A stretch of 64,000 bases of DNA from positions 1,550,001 to 1,614,000 of the forward strand of contig NZ_RBXA01000001.1 of assembly GCF_003634755.1 (NCBI RefSeq), in the 5' to 3' direction. Positions 42,501-52,077 of the stretch are shown one piece after another (position 1 is the stretch's first letter; every line of letters begins with the position of its first letter). The notes beneath the pieces were generated by a model. The model was not told the DNA's origin. It did not search any database and saw only the letters and a program-made list of their open reading frames with translations. The DNA is from Flavobacterium limicola (GTDB lineage: Bacteria > Bacteroidota > Bacteroidia > Flavobacteriales > Flavobacteriaceae). Position numbers and translations under genes: made by a program.

Positions 42501-44234
42501 TTAAGAGGATTCCAATGTTGAAATATCGCCTTCGGGCAAACCGAGTTCTCGGGCTTTTAATAATCGCCTTAAAATTTTTCCGCTTCGGGTTTTGGGAATA
42601 TTTTCCACAAATTCAATTTCTTTGGGAGCCACTGCCGGACCCATTTCTTTTCGGGCGAAAGCCATAATATCCATTTTGGTTGTCTCGTTAGGCTCTTTTC
42701 CAGTTTTGAGTACGACAAAGGCTTTTACCAATTCTCCAATGGTGGGTTCCGGTATCCCAATCACAGCGGCTTCTGCCACATCAGGATGGCGCATCAGCGT
42801 GCTTTCGACTTCAAACGGACCGACCATGTGTCCGGAAGTTTTAATAATATCATCGGCCCGACCGATAAACCAGAAATACCCATCCGCATCTTTCTTGGCT
42901 AGATCGCCGCTGAGATACCAATCGCCAATAAAGCATTTTTTATAACGTTCTTCTTCATGGATATAGCCCCGAAAGAGTGATGGAAATCCTTTCTTTAGAA
43001 CCAAATGCCCTTGAATATCAGGCCGAGTGATAAGTGTCAGTTGGTTATCATTAACTGTTGCAATGGCAATTTCTACTCCGGGCATCGGTTTTCCCATCGA
43101 ACCCGGTTTTACGGGCATCGACGGATAATTGGCAATCATAATCCCGCCCGTTTCGGTTTGCCACCAATTGTCTAAAATGGGGATGCCAAAATTTTCCTGT
43201 CCCCAAATCACGGCTTCGGCATGAAGCGGTTCGCCAACACTCAGAATCAACCTAAGATTCTCGAGATTATATATATATATGGGTTTTATATCCATACGCA
43301 TCAATCGCCTGATAGCGGTGGGAGCGGTGTACCAAATGTTTATTTTATGTGTTTCAAGGAGCGAATACCATCGGGAAGCATCAAATTCCGCTTCATCAAT
43401 AATACTGGTGATTCCATGCAGTAATGGAGCAATAATGCCGTACGAAGTGCCAGTAACCCAACCTGGATCCGCGGTGCACCAATAGTGGTCACCTTCATGA
43501 AAATCGAGAACATATTTGCCCGTTATGTAATGCGTGAGTACGGCTTGGTGAACGTGAAGTACGCCTTTTGGCATTCCGGTTGTTCCACTGGTGAAATGCA
43601 ACAAAGCGGGGTCTTCCAGATTGGTTTCCGGAATGGTAAATTCCGTTTCGGCCTCGTCCATGAGCTTGGAAAAAGAACGTATTTTTTCAGAAATATGTTC
43701 CGTCGCGTCGGTAAGAATGATATAGCGGAGCAAAGGAAGTTTTTCTAGGATTTGTTTTATCTTTTTTTCGAATAAAAGAGTGGTGGTTACCAGAACAGCT
43801 GCATCGCCTTTGCTGAGTCTTTGATAAACTGGCTCAGGGCCAAAGACAGAAAACAATGGACAAAATACTCCGGTGTATTTCATGGTTCCCAAAGCGGTTA
43901 TGTATAGTTCCGGTATCCTGCCAGCAAAAGAAAAAACGCGTTCCCCTTTCTGGATTTTCAATTTTTGAAGTACATTGGCAAATTTTGAGGTATGTTTTTG
44001 CAATTCTGCATACGTGAATTCCTGTAAAAAGTTGTCTTTTCGAATAAAACGCAATGCCACCGTATTTTTTAGATGTGTTTGTGCATGACGATCCACAGCT
44101 TCATGCGCTATGTTGAGCCCTTTTCCATTTGGAAGACCATCTAATTCCCGGGCAACATTTCCCCACGAGAAAGTAGCTTGCACTTTTTCATAGTCCAAAA
44201 GGTGGTGCGTAGTTTTATTTTTGATGGAAATCAT
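42501..44234 (-). CDS. acsA: Acetyl-CoA synthetase AcsA-type (AMP-forming)
   Basis: 577 residues. ANL-superfamily motifs: HFTSGTTGMPKGVLHVHQ (A3), a WQTETG stretch near the middle (A5) and YLSGDLAKKD, then the catalytic lysine in IPKTRSGKILRR. WGNVAREL and the WCTADPGWVTGTSYGI segment mark acetyl-CoA synthetases; the length (about 575) resembles the Bacillus AcsA form rather than the 650-residue E. coli Acs. It activates acetate to acetyl-CoA with ATP. Next to OsmC and an SDR gene. Confidence 0.9.
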   Translation of the reverse strand: MISIKNKTTHHLLDYEKVQATFSWGNVARELDGLPNGKGLNIAHEAVDRHAQTHLKNTVALRFIRKDNFLQEFTYAELQKHTSKFANVLQKLKIQKGERVFSFAGRIPELYITALGTMKYTGVFCPLFSVFGPEPVYQRLSKGDAAVLVTTTLLFEKKIKQILEKLPLLRYIILTDATEHISEKIRSFSKLMDEAETEFTIPETNLEDPALLHFTSGTTGMPKGVLHVHQAVLTHYITGKYVLDFHEGDHYWCTADPGWVTGTSYGIIAPLLHGITSIIDEAEFDASRWYSLLETHKINIWYTAPTAIRRLMRMDIKPIYIYNLENLRLILSVGEPLHAEAVIWGQENFGIPILDNWWQTETGGIMIANYPSMPVKPGSMGKPMPGVEIAIATVNDNQLTLITRPDIQGHLVLKKGFPSLFRGYIHEEERYKKCFIGDWYLSGDLAKKDADGYFWFIGRADDIIKTSGHMVGPFEVESTLMRHPDVAEAAVIGIPEPTIGELVKAFVVLKTGKEPNETTKMDIMAFARKEMGPAVAPKEIEFVENIPKTRSGKILRRLLKARELGLPEGDISTLESS

Positions 44235-44291
44235 GGAGTAGCACGTTTAAAAAATGATGGGTTCGAATAAAAATTTTCTGTTTTGTATTCG

Positions 44292-44750
44292 TCAAAAAGA
44301 TTCACCAATAGGAATCAGACTTTTCTCTACAATTATTTCGGGCTCTAATCGAATGGGTATTTTTAGTGTATTGGAAACCAAACACGCCTTTTCACTCATT
44401 TCCACAATTCGTTTTGCCCGGTCTGGTTTTTGGGAATAGGGAATGATGACTTTAGGATGCAAGAGGACTTCAGTAATTACATAAGCACCTTCGACCAAAT
44501 CAACGGTGCAAGAAGATTTGCATTCAAAACTGATAAAATGCAGTTTAGAATTTTCGGCGATATTCAAAAAAGTACTCATGACGCAACTGTTGATTGATGC
44601 GATAAATAAGTGTTCCGGCGACCAAATTCCTTGCATTCCTTTTGGGAAATCGGGTGGTGTGGCGACTTCAATATTCTGTGGTAAAACCGGAGAACTCAAA
44701 AGCCCTTTGGTGTTACCTGTCCATTTTAGGTTGACTTCGTACGTGTGCAT
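44292..44750 (-). CDS. OsmC family protein, second copy
   Basis: 152 residues. The two cysteines (in INSCVMSTFLN and ACLVSNTLKIP) are at OsmC spacing. The first half (KWTGNTKGLLSSPVLPQNIEVATPPDF) differs from the 11.1-kb paralogue. It resembles the OsmC subgroup found in stress and starvation clusters. It lies between SDR and acsA. Confidence 0.85.
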   Translation of the reverse strand: MHTYEVNLKWTGNTKGLLSSPVLPQNIEVATPPDFPKGMQGIWSPEHLFIASINSCVMSTFLNIAENSKLHFISFECKSSCTVDLVEGAYVITEVLLHPKVIIPYSQKPDRAKRIVEMSEKACLVSNTLKIPIRLEPEIIVEKSLIPIGESF

Positions 44751-44780
44751 CTTGGTATGGTTTTTTGGTTATTTTTTAAA

Positions 44781-45536
44781 TTACTGAGCTGTAAATCCGC
44801 CGTCTACTGCCATTACATGTCCGGTTACAAATGAGGCTTCATCAGAGCACATCCACACTACGGCATTAGCTATTTCTTCCGGAAGACCAAAACGTCCAAT
44901 GGGTTCAAAACCTTTAAATCGTTCGATACCTTCTTTTGTTTTTCCGGTCAGTCTGTCAATCATTGGTGTTTGAATAACACCGGGACAAACCACATTTACT
45001 CGGATTCCTTGTGTTGCACATTCTAAAGCAGTGGTTTTTGTGAGTCCCACAATTCCATGTTTAGAAGCCACATAAGCCGGCAAACCTGCAAAACCAATCA
45101 TTCCGGCTACCGAAGCACAGTTGACGATGGCTCCTTTTCCTTGTTTGAGTATTTCCGGGATTTCATATTTCATGCACAGCCAAACTCCTTTCAGGTTTAC
45201 ACCAATGGTTTTGTCCCAGTTTTCCTCCGAACAATCTTGTGTAGCAGCAGACGCACCCTCGATTCCGGCATTGTTGAACGCATAATCCAATCGGCCAAAT
45301 GCGGCAATTATTTGTGCCACCATAGCTTTTACGTCATCGATTTTTGAGACATCACATTTGATAAAAATAGCTTCACTGCCCAATTCTTTGATGAGGTTTA
45401 CCATTTCATCATTTTCCATCCAATCTACTACGGCTACTTTGGCTCCTTTTTTGGCGAAAGCAAGTGCCGTGGCTCTCCCAATTCCTGATGCTCCTCCGGT
45501 TACTAATGCGACTTTATTCTTGAATGTTGTTTCCAT
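44781..45536 (-). CDS. Short-chain dehydrogenase/reductase
   Basis: 251 residues. NAD(P)-binding TGGASGIGRATA, NNAG in YAFNNAGIEG, catalytic Ser in NCASVAGMIG and Y-x-x-x-K in AYVASKHGIVG. The C-terminal ASFVTGHVMAVDGGFTAQ is the usual SDR ending. The VVDW after strand 2 ends in Asp, suggesting NAD(H) preference. Substrate unknown. In-operon between ppsA and OsmC. Confidence 0.88.
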   Translation of the reverse strand: METTFKNKVALVTGGASGIGRATALAFAKKGAKVAVVDWMENDEMVNLIKELGSEAIFIKCDVSKIDDVKAMVAQIIAAFGRLDYAFNNAGIEGASAATQDCSEENWDKTIGVNLKGVWLCMKYEIPEILKQGKGAIVNCASVAGMIGFAGLPAYVASKHGIVGLTKTTALECATQGIRVNVVCPGVIQTPMIDRLTGKTKEGIERFKGFEPIGRFGLPEEIANAVVWMCSDEASFVTGHVMAVDGGFTAQ

Positions 45537-45548
45537 GATTTAGTTTTC

Positions 45549-47969
45549 TTAGACGATGATTTTTCTTTTTGTTTTTTGTTCTGCTCCCAAAATGTTTTCG
45601 ATTCCCTTTATCAATGCATCGGGATTAAACGAGATACTGTCAATCCCTTCGTTTACTAAAAACGTGGCGAATTCAGGGATGTCGCTGGGTGCTTGTCCGC
45701 ACAATCCCACTTTTATTTCGTAGCGCTTGGCCACCCGAATGGTTTCTTTTATAAGGGCTTTGACGGCAGGATTTTCTTCGCTGAATAAGTAACTCACTAA
45801 GGCCGAATCGCGGTCCAGTCCCAAGGTGAGTTGCGTTAAATCATTGGAACCAATAGAAAAACCATCGAAGAGTTTAGCAAAATCATCCGCCATCAATACA
45901 TTGCTTGGAATTTCAATCATCACATAAACCTGTAATCCGTTGATGCCTTGTACTAAGCCGTTTTTAGCCATTTCGGCCAATACATTTTCTCCTTCTTCGA
46001 ATGTGCGGCAAAAGGGAATCATCAGTTTTACATTGTGAAGTCCCATTTCGTTGCGTACCTTTTTCATTGCCTCGCATTCTAGTGCGAAACCTTTTCGATA
46101 AAAATCGCTGTAATATCGTGAAGCGCCACGAAAACCAATCATCGGATTTTCCTCGTCTGGTTCAAAATATTTCCCTCCGATGAGGTTGGCATATTCGTTG
46201 CTTTTAAAATCACTCATTCGTACAATAACTTCTTTTGGATAGAAAGCAGCGGCGACAATCGCTACCGCTTCGGCGAGTTTGTCAACGAAATAATTTTTAG
46301 GATCTTCATAGCCTTTTGTCAATGCCGCTATTTCCGATTTGATATTTGCATCGGTTATTTTTTCAGGTTCGCACAAAGCCAAAGGATGGATTTTGATGGT
46401 ATTCGAAATCGCAAATTCCATTCGCATCAAACCCACACCCTGATTGGGATAATGACTTAGTTCAAAAGCTCTTTCCGGATCAGCAAGAATCAGCATCGGA
46501 TCTGTTTTTGGCATTTTTAGCGTACTGAAATCCTGTTCTGTTATTTCCCATTTTAATTTCCCATCGTAAACATTTCCTTCTTTGCCTTCGGCGCAGGAAA
46601 CGGTTATTTCCTGTCCGTTTTTTATAGTCGAAGTAGCATTTCCGCATCCTACAACGGCAACAGTTCCCAGTTCTCTCGCGACAATAGCAGCATGGCTGGT
46701 ACGTCCGCCTTTATTGGTGATAATTGCCGAAGCTCTTTTCATGATGGGATCCCAATCTGGATTTGTTAAATCAGTGACAATGATTTCTCCGTTTTGCAAC
46801 AAAGCACCTTCTTGAGGATTGTTCAATATTCTGGCTTTTCCGGACGCAATTTTATCACCAAGAGCAATTCCTTTGGTCAAAAGTGTACTTTTTTCCTGGA
46901 GTTTATATATTTCCCGAACTTGTTTGTTTGATTTGCCGTGAACGGTTTCCGGACGGGCCTGAACAATGTATAATTGGTTATTCAAACCGTCTTTTGCCCA
47001 TTCGATATCCATTGGTTTTTGATAATGTTTTTCAATTTTAGCGCACCATCGGGACAGTTGAATGACTTCTTTATCGGTTAATGAAAATTGGTTCTGCTTT
47101 TCCAAGGTTGTTTCCGTGTTTAAAATTGTGTTTTCTGCTGAGTCACTTTCTGATGTCTCGGAATAAATCATCGTAAACTCTTTTCTACCACACTGGCTTT
47201 TCAGTATTGGATTCAAATCCGGGTTTTCTAAAGTGGGTTTAAAAATCATCCATTCATCGGGCGTGATAGTGCCTTGAACAATATTTTCGCCCAGTCCCCA
47301 GCAGCCATTTATGATAATGGTGTTTTCAAATCCGCTGTCCGGATCTATTGTAAAAGCCACGCCCGAAGACGCTTTGTCACTGCGAACCATTTGTTGTACG
47401 CCAACGGAAATAGCGATGTCTATTTTGTCAAAATTCATATCATAGCGGTATTTTATAGCGCGATCTGTAAATAATGAAGCATAGCATCTCCGAATGGCTT
47501 CTTGCAATTGCTGTTCGCCGTTGATATTTAGAAAAGATTCCATTCTTCCGGCAAAACTGGCGGTTGGTAAATCTTCGGAAGTGGCGCTGCTGCGGACTGC
47601 TACATCTAGATTATTTATGCCACATTTTTCGCTGAGTGATTGATAGGCTGTGTTTATTTCGTCCCGAATTTCGGAGGGAATAGTTGCAGATACAATTAGG
47701 TTTCTAGCTTTTTCTCCAATAGCAGAAAGATTCGAATACTCTTTAGTGTCTAATGAAAACAACAAATCTTCAAGCGGTTGTTCCAGATTATTTTGTTTAC
47801 GAAATAATCGGTAGGCTTCTGCGGTAAGGGCAAAGCCGTTTGGAATGACGATGCCAATTGGGTTGAGCTGATTGTACATTTCGCCCAATGAGGCGTTTTT
47901 GCCACCAACTTCACTAAGGGCTTCAATACCAATTTGATTGAAAAAAAGGATGTGTTTGTACTTTGCCAT
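45549..47969 (-). CDS. ppsA: Phosphoenolpyruvate synthase
   Basis: 806 residues. N-terminal ATP-grasp-like nucleotide domain (GGKNASLGEM, VAVRSSATSEDLPTASFAG, DIEWAKDG), the swivelling phosphohistidine domain with GGRTSHAAIVARELG (catalytic His near residue 425), and the PEP-binding TIM-barrel (GVGLMRMEFAISN, GFRGASRYYS, MIEIPSNVLMAD, SIGSNDLTQLTLGLDRDS and the catalytic Cys in GLCGQAPSD). It makes PEP from pyruvate. It is the first gene of the operon, preceded by a 560-base gap. Confidence 0.93.
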   Translation of the reverse strand: MAKYKHILFFNQIGIEALSEVGGKNASLGEMYNQLNPIGIVIPNGFALTAEAYRLFRKQNNLEQPLEDLLFSLDTKEYSNLSAIGEKARNLIVSATIPSEIRDEINTAYQSLSEKCGINNLDVAVRSSATSEDLPTASFAGRMESFLNINGEQQLQEAIRRCYASLFTDRAIKYRYDMNFDKIDIAISVGVQQMVRSDKASSGVAFTIDPDSGFENTIIINGCWGLGENIVQGTITPDEWMIFKPTLENPDLNPILKSQCGRKEFTMIYSETSESDSAENTILNTETTLEKQNQFSLTDKEVIQLSRWCAKIEKHYQKPMDIEWAKDGLNNQLYIVQARPETVHGKSNKQVREIYKLQEKSTLLTKGIALGDKIASGKARILNNPQEGALLQNGEIIVTDLTNPDWDPIMKRASAIITNKGGRTSHAAIVARELGTVAVVGCGNATSTIKNGQEITVSCAEGKEGNVYDGKLKWEITEQDFSTLKMPKTDPMLILADPERAFELSHYPNQGVGLMRMEFAISNTIKIHPLALCEPEKITDANIKSEIAALTKGYEDPKNYFVDKLAEAVAIVAAAFYPKEVIVRMSDFKSNEYANLIGGKYFEPDEENPMIGFRGASRYYSDFYRKGFALECEAMKKVRNEMGLHNVKLMIPFCRTFEEGENVLAEMAKNGLVQGINGLQVYVMIEIPSNVLMADDFAKLFDGFSIGSNDLTQLTLGLDRDSALVSYLFSEENPAVKALIKETIRVAKRYEIKVGLCGQAPSDIPEFATFLVNEGIDSISFNPDALIKGIENILGAEQKTKRKIIV

Positions 47970-48447
47970 TTCTTATTTTTTTTTAATAGAAACAAACCAT
48001 TGCTTTAGGCTGTTAAAATTATAACATTAGAAAAAATAGTGATGGGGCGGGCTTTTAAATTAATCCGATAGTAAATTTTGAAATTCAGCAGTAGGTCTGA
48101 AATTTACATATCGTTTGTTAGGTTTAGAGAAGCGAGTAGTAGGAATTCCTTCTTGCTAAAACCAATACTGTAAATTTAATAAAATATTTATTCTAATCTT
48201 AAAAAATATTATTTATTTTAAACATTAACTTGCTGTTTATCAGGATAATGTGTTTTTTATCGAGTGCTTTTGAAATATTTTTATTTTTAATTGAAAGTAT
48301 TGATTTTTGGATGGTTTTTTCAGGAGAAAAGTTTTAAAATACATACACTCTAATGACTTATTTTTTTAAAATAAATGAAGTCAAGAATGCTTTTTTGAAT
48401 TATATTTAAAAATAAGTAGTTATGATTTATAAATAAATATCTTCATA
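47970..48447. other. Long non-coding control region upstream of ppsA
   Basis: About 480 AT-rich bases with no supported ORF on either strand. I found no TAnnTTTG box facing ppsA. The palindrome AAGGAATTCCTT-like core around 48145 lies in it. A large upstream region for a long operon suggests extra regulation. Confidence 0.4.
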
Positions 48448-48485
48448 AAAAAGGTAAAAGAAAATGTGTTTTCTGTTACCTTTTT
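48448..48485 (-). terminator. Terminator after the 224-residue lipoprotein gene
   Basis: Stem AAAAAGGTAA, one bulge, AGAAAA / TTTTCT, mismatch, TTACCTTTTT with loop TGTG; T-run on the minus side. It lies 46 bases past the stop codon. Confidence 0.75.
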
Positions 48486-48531
48486 CTTTATTCGAAGTAT
48501 TTAATGCAACGGGTAATACTAGTTTTTTAAC

Positions 48532-49206
48532 TTATCTGAAATTGCAACTAAGACCACTCCATAAATTTGTAATTTTTGACTCTTTATTTGCACCATCAAA
48601 AATGCCATACAATCCTGATGCCGTTGAAAATTCGTAACCTAAACTGGTTTTGTTCACTGTGATTACATAAGCACTTTCCATTTCAGCTCTTGTAGATCCA
48701 ATGCTGATTCCTGCCATTGTAGAAATCCTTGGACTATTCTCTGAATTGCTACCCACGAACCAACCCGCAAAATACCATTCGGTTTCTGGTGCTTTAGATT
48801 CAGATTCTTTTTTCTGAAATACTAGTGTCAGTCCATTGTTCCATGTAGCCATTTTTAAAGGTCCGGCACCGCATTCGGTGTTTATTCCAATAGATTTTGG
48901 TTTGGATTGGAGAATGTTATTTACGATTTCAGTTATTTGGTCAAATGGTTTACCAAAAGGGATTTCTGAGGTGGAACCGGTATTTTTATTTACGATCTGC
49001 AATGCATCAGAAGTCAGAATTAATCCGTGTATGCTTTTACTTTCGACAGTCGCTGTACTATCTGGAATCTTTTCCTTGATTTCTTCAACAATGGAAGCAG
49101 TGTCCAGCGTATTGTTTGTTCTTGGGATTTGTGGGGAATTATTGTCTTTCTTTTGGCAACCGATTAGGATTGCTGAAACAAGAAGTAAAAGAGTAAAGTG
49201 TTTCAT
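48532..49206 (-). CDS. Lipoprotein of unknown function
   Basis: 224 residues. Lipobox VSAILIGC (Cys17) followed by a disordered-looking, charged stretch and then a domain with GLILTSDALQIVNKNTG, KSIGINTECGAGPLKMATWNNGLTLVF and FAGWFVGS. This repeats the pattern of small Flavobacterium lipoproteins of unknown role. No neighbour gives a clue. An alanine/proline-free composition suggests a compact beta domain. Confidence 0.65.
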   Translation of the reverse strand: MKHFTLLLLVSAILIGCQKKDNNSPQIPRTNNTLDTASIVEEIKEKIPDSTATVESKSIHGLILTSDALQIVNKNTGSTSEIPFGKPFDQITEIVNNILQSKPKSIGINTECGAGPLKMATWNNGLTLVFQKKESESKAPETEWYFAGWFVGSNSENSPRISTMAGISIGSTRAEMESAYVITVNKTSLGYEFSTASGLYGIFDGANKESKITNLWSGLSCNFR

Positions 49207-49410
49207 AAGATGTATGTAGCTGAATTATTTTAAATGTTATGAATTTCCATTAATGTCAGTTGATTATTTTAGCCACAAATTACACTAATTTTCACGAATC
49301 TTTATTTAATTTCAAAAATACAGTTAAACCTGATTTTATTTCAAAGTTAGTCAAAGCTGTTGTCTGTGGCGAAAAATGAACTGTTATTTGTTTGTGACAT
49401 CGCATAAAAA

Positions 49411-49434
49411 AACCGTTGCATTGTTGCAACGGTT
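49411..49434 (-). terminator. Terminator after the fasciclin gene
   Basis: Perfect 10-bp stem AACCGTTGCA / TGCAACGGTT with loop TTGT; the minus strand continues into a T-run. Confidence 0.9.
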
Positions 49435-49458
49435 TCTAAAATTTAAAAGTTAAAAACC

Positions 49459-50043
49459 TTATTTAGGCATAACTACAGTATCAATTGCATGAATAACTCC
49501 ATTTGAAGCAGCTACATCAGCAAGAACAACTGTTGCAGTTCCACCATTTGCATCTGTCAACATCACTTTTCCGTCTTTCAAGCTTAAAACAATAGTACCA
49601 CCTTGAACAGTTGTAACAGTATATTTTCCGTTGTTTTTGTTGATTGCATCAATTACTGTTGCAGCATCAAATTTTCCTGAAACTACGTGATACGTCAAAA
49701 CAGCTTTCAATTTGTCAAGACTTTCTGGTTTCAATAGACCATCTACAGTGCCTGCAGGAAGTTTATCAAACGCTGCGTTGTTTGGAGCGAAAACTGTGAA
49801 AGGTCCATCACCGCTTAATGTTTCCACTAATCCTGCTGCTTTAACAGCTGTAACCAATGTTGAGAAATCTGCATTTCCTGAAGCTACACCTACAATGTTT
49901 GGTGTTTCAGCAACAGCCATTGTATCTACGACTACAGTTGTTGTGTCAGCCATGTCTGTTGATTCAGCTGTTTTTTTCTCTCCACAAGAAGTAGCAATTA
50001 CTCCTAACAATGCAAATGCACCAATTGTTTTTACTAATTTCAT
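49459..50043 (-). CDS. Fasciclin-domain lipoprotein
   Basis: 194 residues from the ATG at 50043 ([10 protein letters not shown]...). Lipobox IATSC (Cys20) and a short Thr-rich linker lead into a single FAS1 domain (about 58-194): [39 protein letters not shown] and [10 protein letters not shown] are its H1 and H2 motif regions. FAS1 domains mediate adhesion. It may be surface-exposed. A TATCTTCG box 27 bases upstream is one base off the promoter consensus. Confidence 0.9.
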   Translation of the reverse strand: MKLVKTIGAFALLGVIATSCGEKKTAESTDMADTTTVVVDTMAVAETPNIVGVASGNADFSTLVTAVKAAGLVETLSGDGPFTVFAPNNAAFDKLPAGTVDGLLKPESLDKLKAVLTYHVVSGKFDAATVIDAINKNNGKYTVTTVQGGTIVLSLKDGKVMLTDANGGTATVVLADVAASNGVIHAIDTVVMPK

Positions 50044-50280
50044 AGTCAATATTTTTAAGTTTAAATTAAATTAAGATATTCGAAGATAGCTATTTATTTG
50101 TTTTGTTTAATTAATTTAACAAATAATTAAACAAATAATAAAGTTAACATTGATTTGTAAAACTCAAAAAATGGAACTCACCCTACAAGGTAAAAGTCTT
50201 TTTTTTTACTAAAAGAGGAGTATTTAAAGCTAACTACTGCCCTTAATTTCTATCAAACTAAATTAGTAGCCTAAAAAAAG

Positions 50281-50297
50281 AGCCTTCTTAAAAGGCT
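50281..50297 (-). terminator. Small hairpin with T-run on the minus strand
   Basis: AGCCTT / AAGGCT stem with a 5-base loop; the minus strand continues TCTTTTTTT. It lies about 250 bases past the end of the small gene at 50544. Confidence 0.6.
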
Positions 50298-50374
50298 TTA
50301 TTTGAATTGTAGAACAGGGAAATTCAAGGTTTTTAATGGAAAAAGAAGGTTTTTTCACAGCCTGACGTTCTGGC

Positions 50375-50480
50375 ACTACAGCGGGTTTGGGATTAAATTA
50401 ACGTTATTTTTCGGTTATCACTAAACTTCCAAATACAAAACCATCTTTCCATTAAGTCCAATGCCCAAATCCGTTGTAGT
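50375..50480. repeat. Cassette-like imperfect inverted repeat, element A
   Basis: Arms 50375-50391 (ACTACAGCGGGTTTGGG) and 50464-50480 match in 15 of 17 bases, and the two mismatches are wobble-compatible, so they can form a large stem around a ~72-base loop. Its outer end reads TGTAGTGGCTGTTGGCGG. Located just past the 3' end of the 144-residue gene. Confidence 0.65.
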
Positions 50481-50543
50481 GGCTGTTGGCGGTAGTTTTT
50501 TTATTTACTTTCACTTAAGTTATTTGATAATTTCCATTTAGAT

Positions 50544-50978
50544 TTATCCATCAATAGAAACTCCAACTTGCTTATTATTTTCAAAATGTACATTAAAATA
50601 ATAGTTTTTACCTTCTTTTTCCTGAAATGACATTTCAAAACCATTTTCTTCAACAGAAAGTGCTTTAGGTTCAAAATGTTTTTCAATAGATATAAAATCC
50701 ATTTCAGCATTTTCGAATTGTTCTTTAAGCGCTTTTTCAGATTCAGTTTTAATTTCTGTTTCGTTATTCAACGCATTGAGAATAATTTTTCTTTGGTTTT
50801 CTAATATTCCATCTTCGTTACTAACAATTAAGATTTCAATGTCAGAATCCAAAAATCTTTTCTTTATTTTCCAACCAACCTTATTTCCTTTCGTGAAAAA
50901 ACTTTCAATTTCTCCGAAATCAACGTCAGTAATTTTTAGCTTTTTTTTACTCCCAAATAAATTTCCAAATATTCCCAT
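50544..50978 (-). CDS. Unknown 144-residue protein (cassette-like gene 1)
   Basis: 144 residues, no signal peptide or membrane helix. It is charged and ends in NYYFNVHFENNKQVGVSIDG. I do not recognise the family. It is followed on its 3' side by inverted-repeat element A and preceded by element B, so it may be a mobile cassette. The base composition is close to its surroundings. Treat as hypothetical. Confidence 0.65.
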   Translation of the reverse strand: MGIFGNLFGSKKKLKITDVDFGEIESFFTKGNKVGWKIKKRFLDSDIEILIVSNEDGILENQRKIILNALNNETEIKTESEKALKEQFENAEMDFISIEKHFEPKALSVEENGFEMSFQEKEGKNYYFNVHFENNKQVGVSIDG

Positions 50979-51030
50979 TAATTTTCTTTTTTAGTCCTAA
51001 TTTTTTCTCAAAATTACTGCCAACGGTTCG

Positions 51031-51140
51031 CGGCTTTGTGAAGGCGGGGATTTTCAGCACTAAACTTCATTAAATGCACAAAGCTTGAATTTAGCACTTC
51101 ACTGTCATAGAAGCACAAAACCCCCGCTTTTGCAAAACGG
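51031..51140. repeat. Cassette-like imperfect inverted repeat, element B
   Basis: Arms 51031-51053 and 51118-51140 match in 17 of 23 bases, with most mismatches G-U compatible, around a ~64-base loop. The outer end is GTTAGTGGCTGGCA, comparable with the outer end of element A (TAGTGGCTG). It ends at the stop codon of the 239-residue gene. Confidence 0.65.
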
Positions 51141-51143
51141 CTG

Positions 51144-51860
51144 TTAGTGGCTGGCATTATCTTCATTTTGTCTTTTCGTTTCTAGTTGAATATAAAGTCC
51201 CATCCCATTAATTGCAAATTCTGGATATTCTTTCAAGTCAACATTTGGCAAGTATTCTCCAAAATATTTTTTGTCCGTTAAATGAAATTTTTCAATGCTA
51301 TAACGCTTAATCTTCTTGTCTAGCGGGCTTACAAAGTTGTCAAGTTGTTTATTCACTTTTGATTTTAAAAGAAAGTCATTAAGTTTCTCGTAGCTAATGT
51401 TTTTCCTTCCAAATTGTTTTTCATATTCTGTTGAAAGCTCTTTCACTAAATCAAAATAATAAATTGGGTCTCTAAAATATAGTGAATTGAGTTTTGTCAA
51501 GTAGAAGTCTTCCTTAATTTGAGGTAAACATTCGTTTATTCTTGTCAATGCTGTTGTAAATATTATTGGTTTTTTATGATGTATGCTCAAATGTAGAGTG
51601 CTGTCTTTTTCATATTGTCTTGCGTTTACTGAAAAATCCAAAGTGTCATTACCTACAAGCCAATAATAAGAATACGATTTTGATAAAAATCCTACTTCAT
51701 AAGATTTGTTTAAGTCGTTTTTATGTTTCACAATGATAGTGTCAGTCTTGTCGTTAGTTACGGTAGTTTGATTATTTGATTTTGTCTCTTGATTGCAAGA
51801 TATGAAACCAAGTGTCAATGAAAGTATCAATGTCAGATTTGTAAATATTGCTTTCTTCAT
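51144..51860 (-). CDS. Unknown lipoprotein (cassette-like gene 2)
   Basis: 238 residues from the ATG at 51860, where a lipobox (GFISC) appears; the longest frame starts nine codons earlier. The mature part is charged and not recognised: it has FSVNARQYEKDSTLHLSIHH and KQFGRKNISYEKLNDFLLK. The stop codon abuts element B, the arrangement of an integron-like gene cassette. No integrase is in the window. Confidence 0.6.
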   Translation of the reverse strand: MKKAIFTNLTLILSLTLGFISCNQETKSNNQTTVTNDKTDTIIVKHKNDLNKSYEVGFLSKSYSYYWLVGNDTLDFSVNARQYEKDSTLHLSIHHKKPIIFTTALTRINECLPQIKEDFYLTKLNSLYFRDPIYYFDLVKELSTEYEKQFGRKNISYEKLNDFLLKSKVNKQLDNFVSPLDKKIKRYSIEKFHLTDKKYFGEYLPNVDLKEYPEFAINGMGLYIQLETKRQNEDNASH

Positions 51861-51908
51861 TTCTGTCTGTTTATTTTGGTCGGTCATATGCTTGCCACTA
51901 ACTAGTAT

Positions 51909-51972
51909 ATAGGCGATACAAAGTAGCGCTTATACCTCTCCCTTTGGGTGGATAGGCGCTACTGAGTAGCGC
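51909..51972. repeat. Two direct repeats containing a hairpin
   Basis: Copies at 51909-51929 and 51952-51972 share ATAGGCG, TAC, GTAGCGC in the same order. The second copy is a perfect hairpin (GCGCTACT-G-AGTAGCGC). They lie 49 bases upstream of the lipoprotein gene 2 start, next to GCCACTAAC, the inverse of the outer word of element B. Confidence 0.65.
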
Positions 51973-52077
51973 ATTGCTCTCAAATATACACTTTAAATAT
52001 TATCTTACAAATCTTCGCATGGACTTTTTATTTTTAGGATGTTTTTAACTTACAAAAACATATATTTAGCACCTTTT

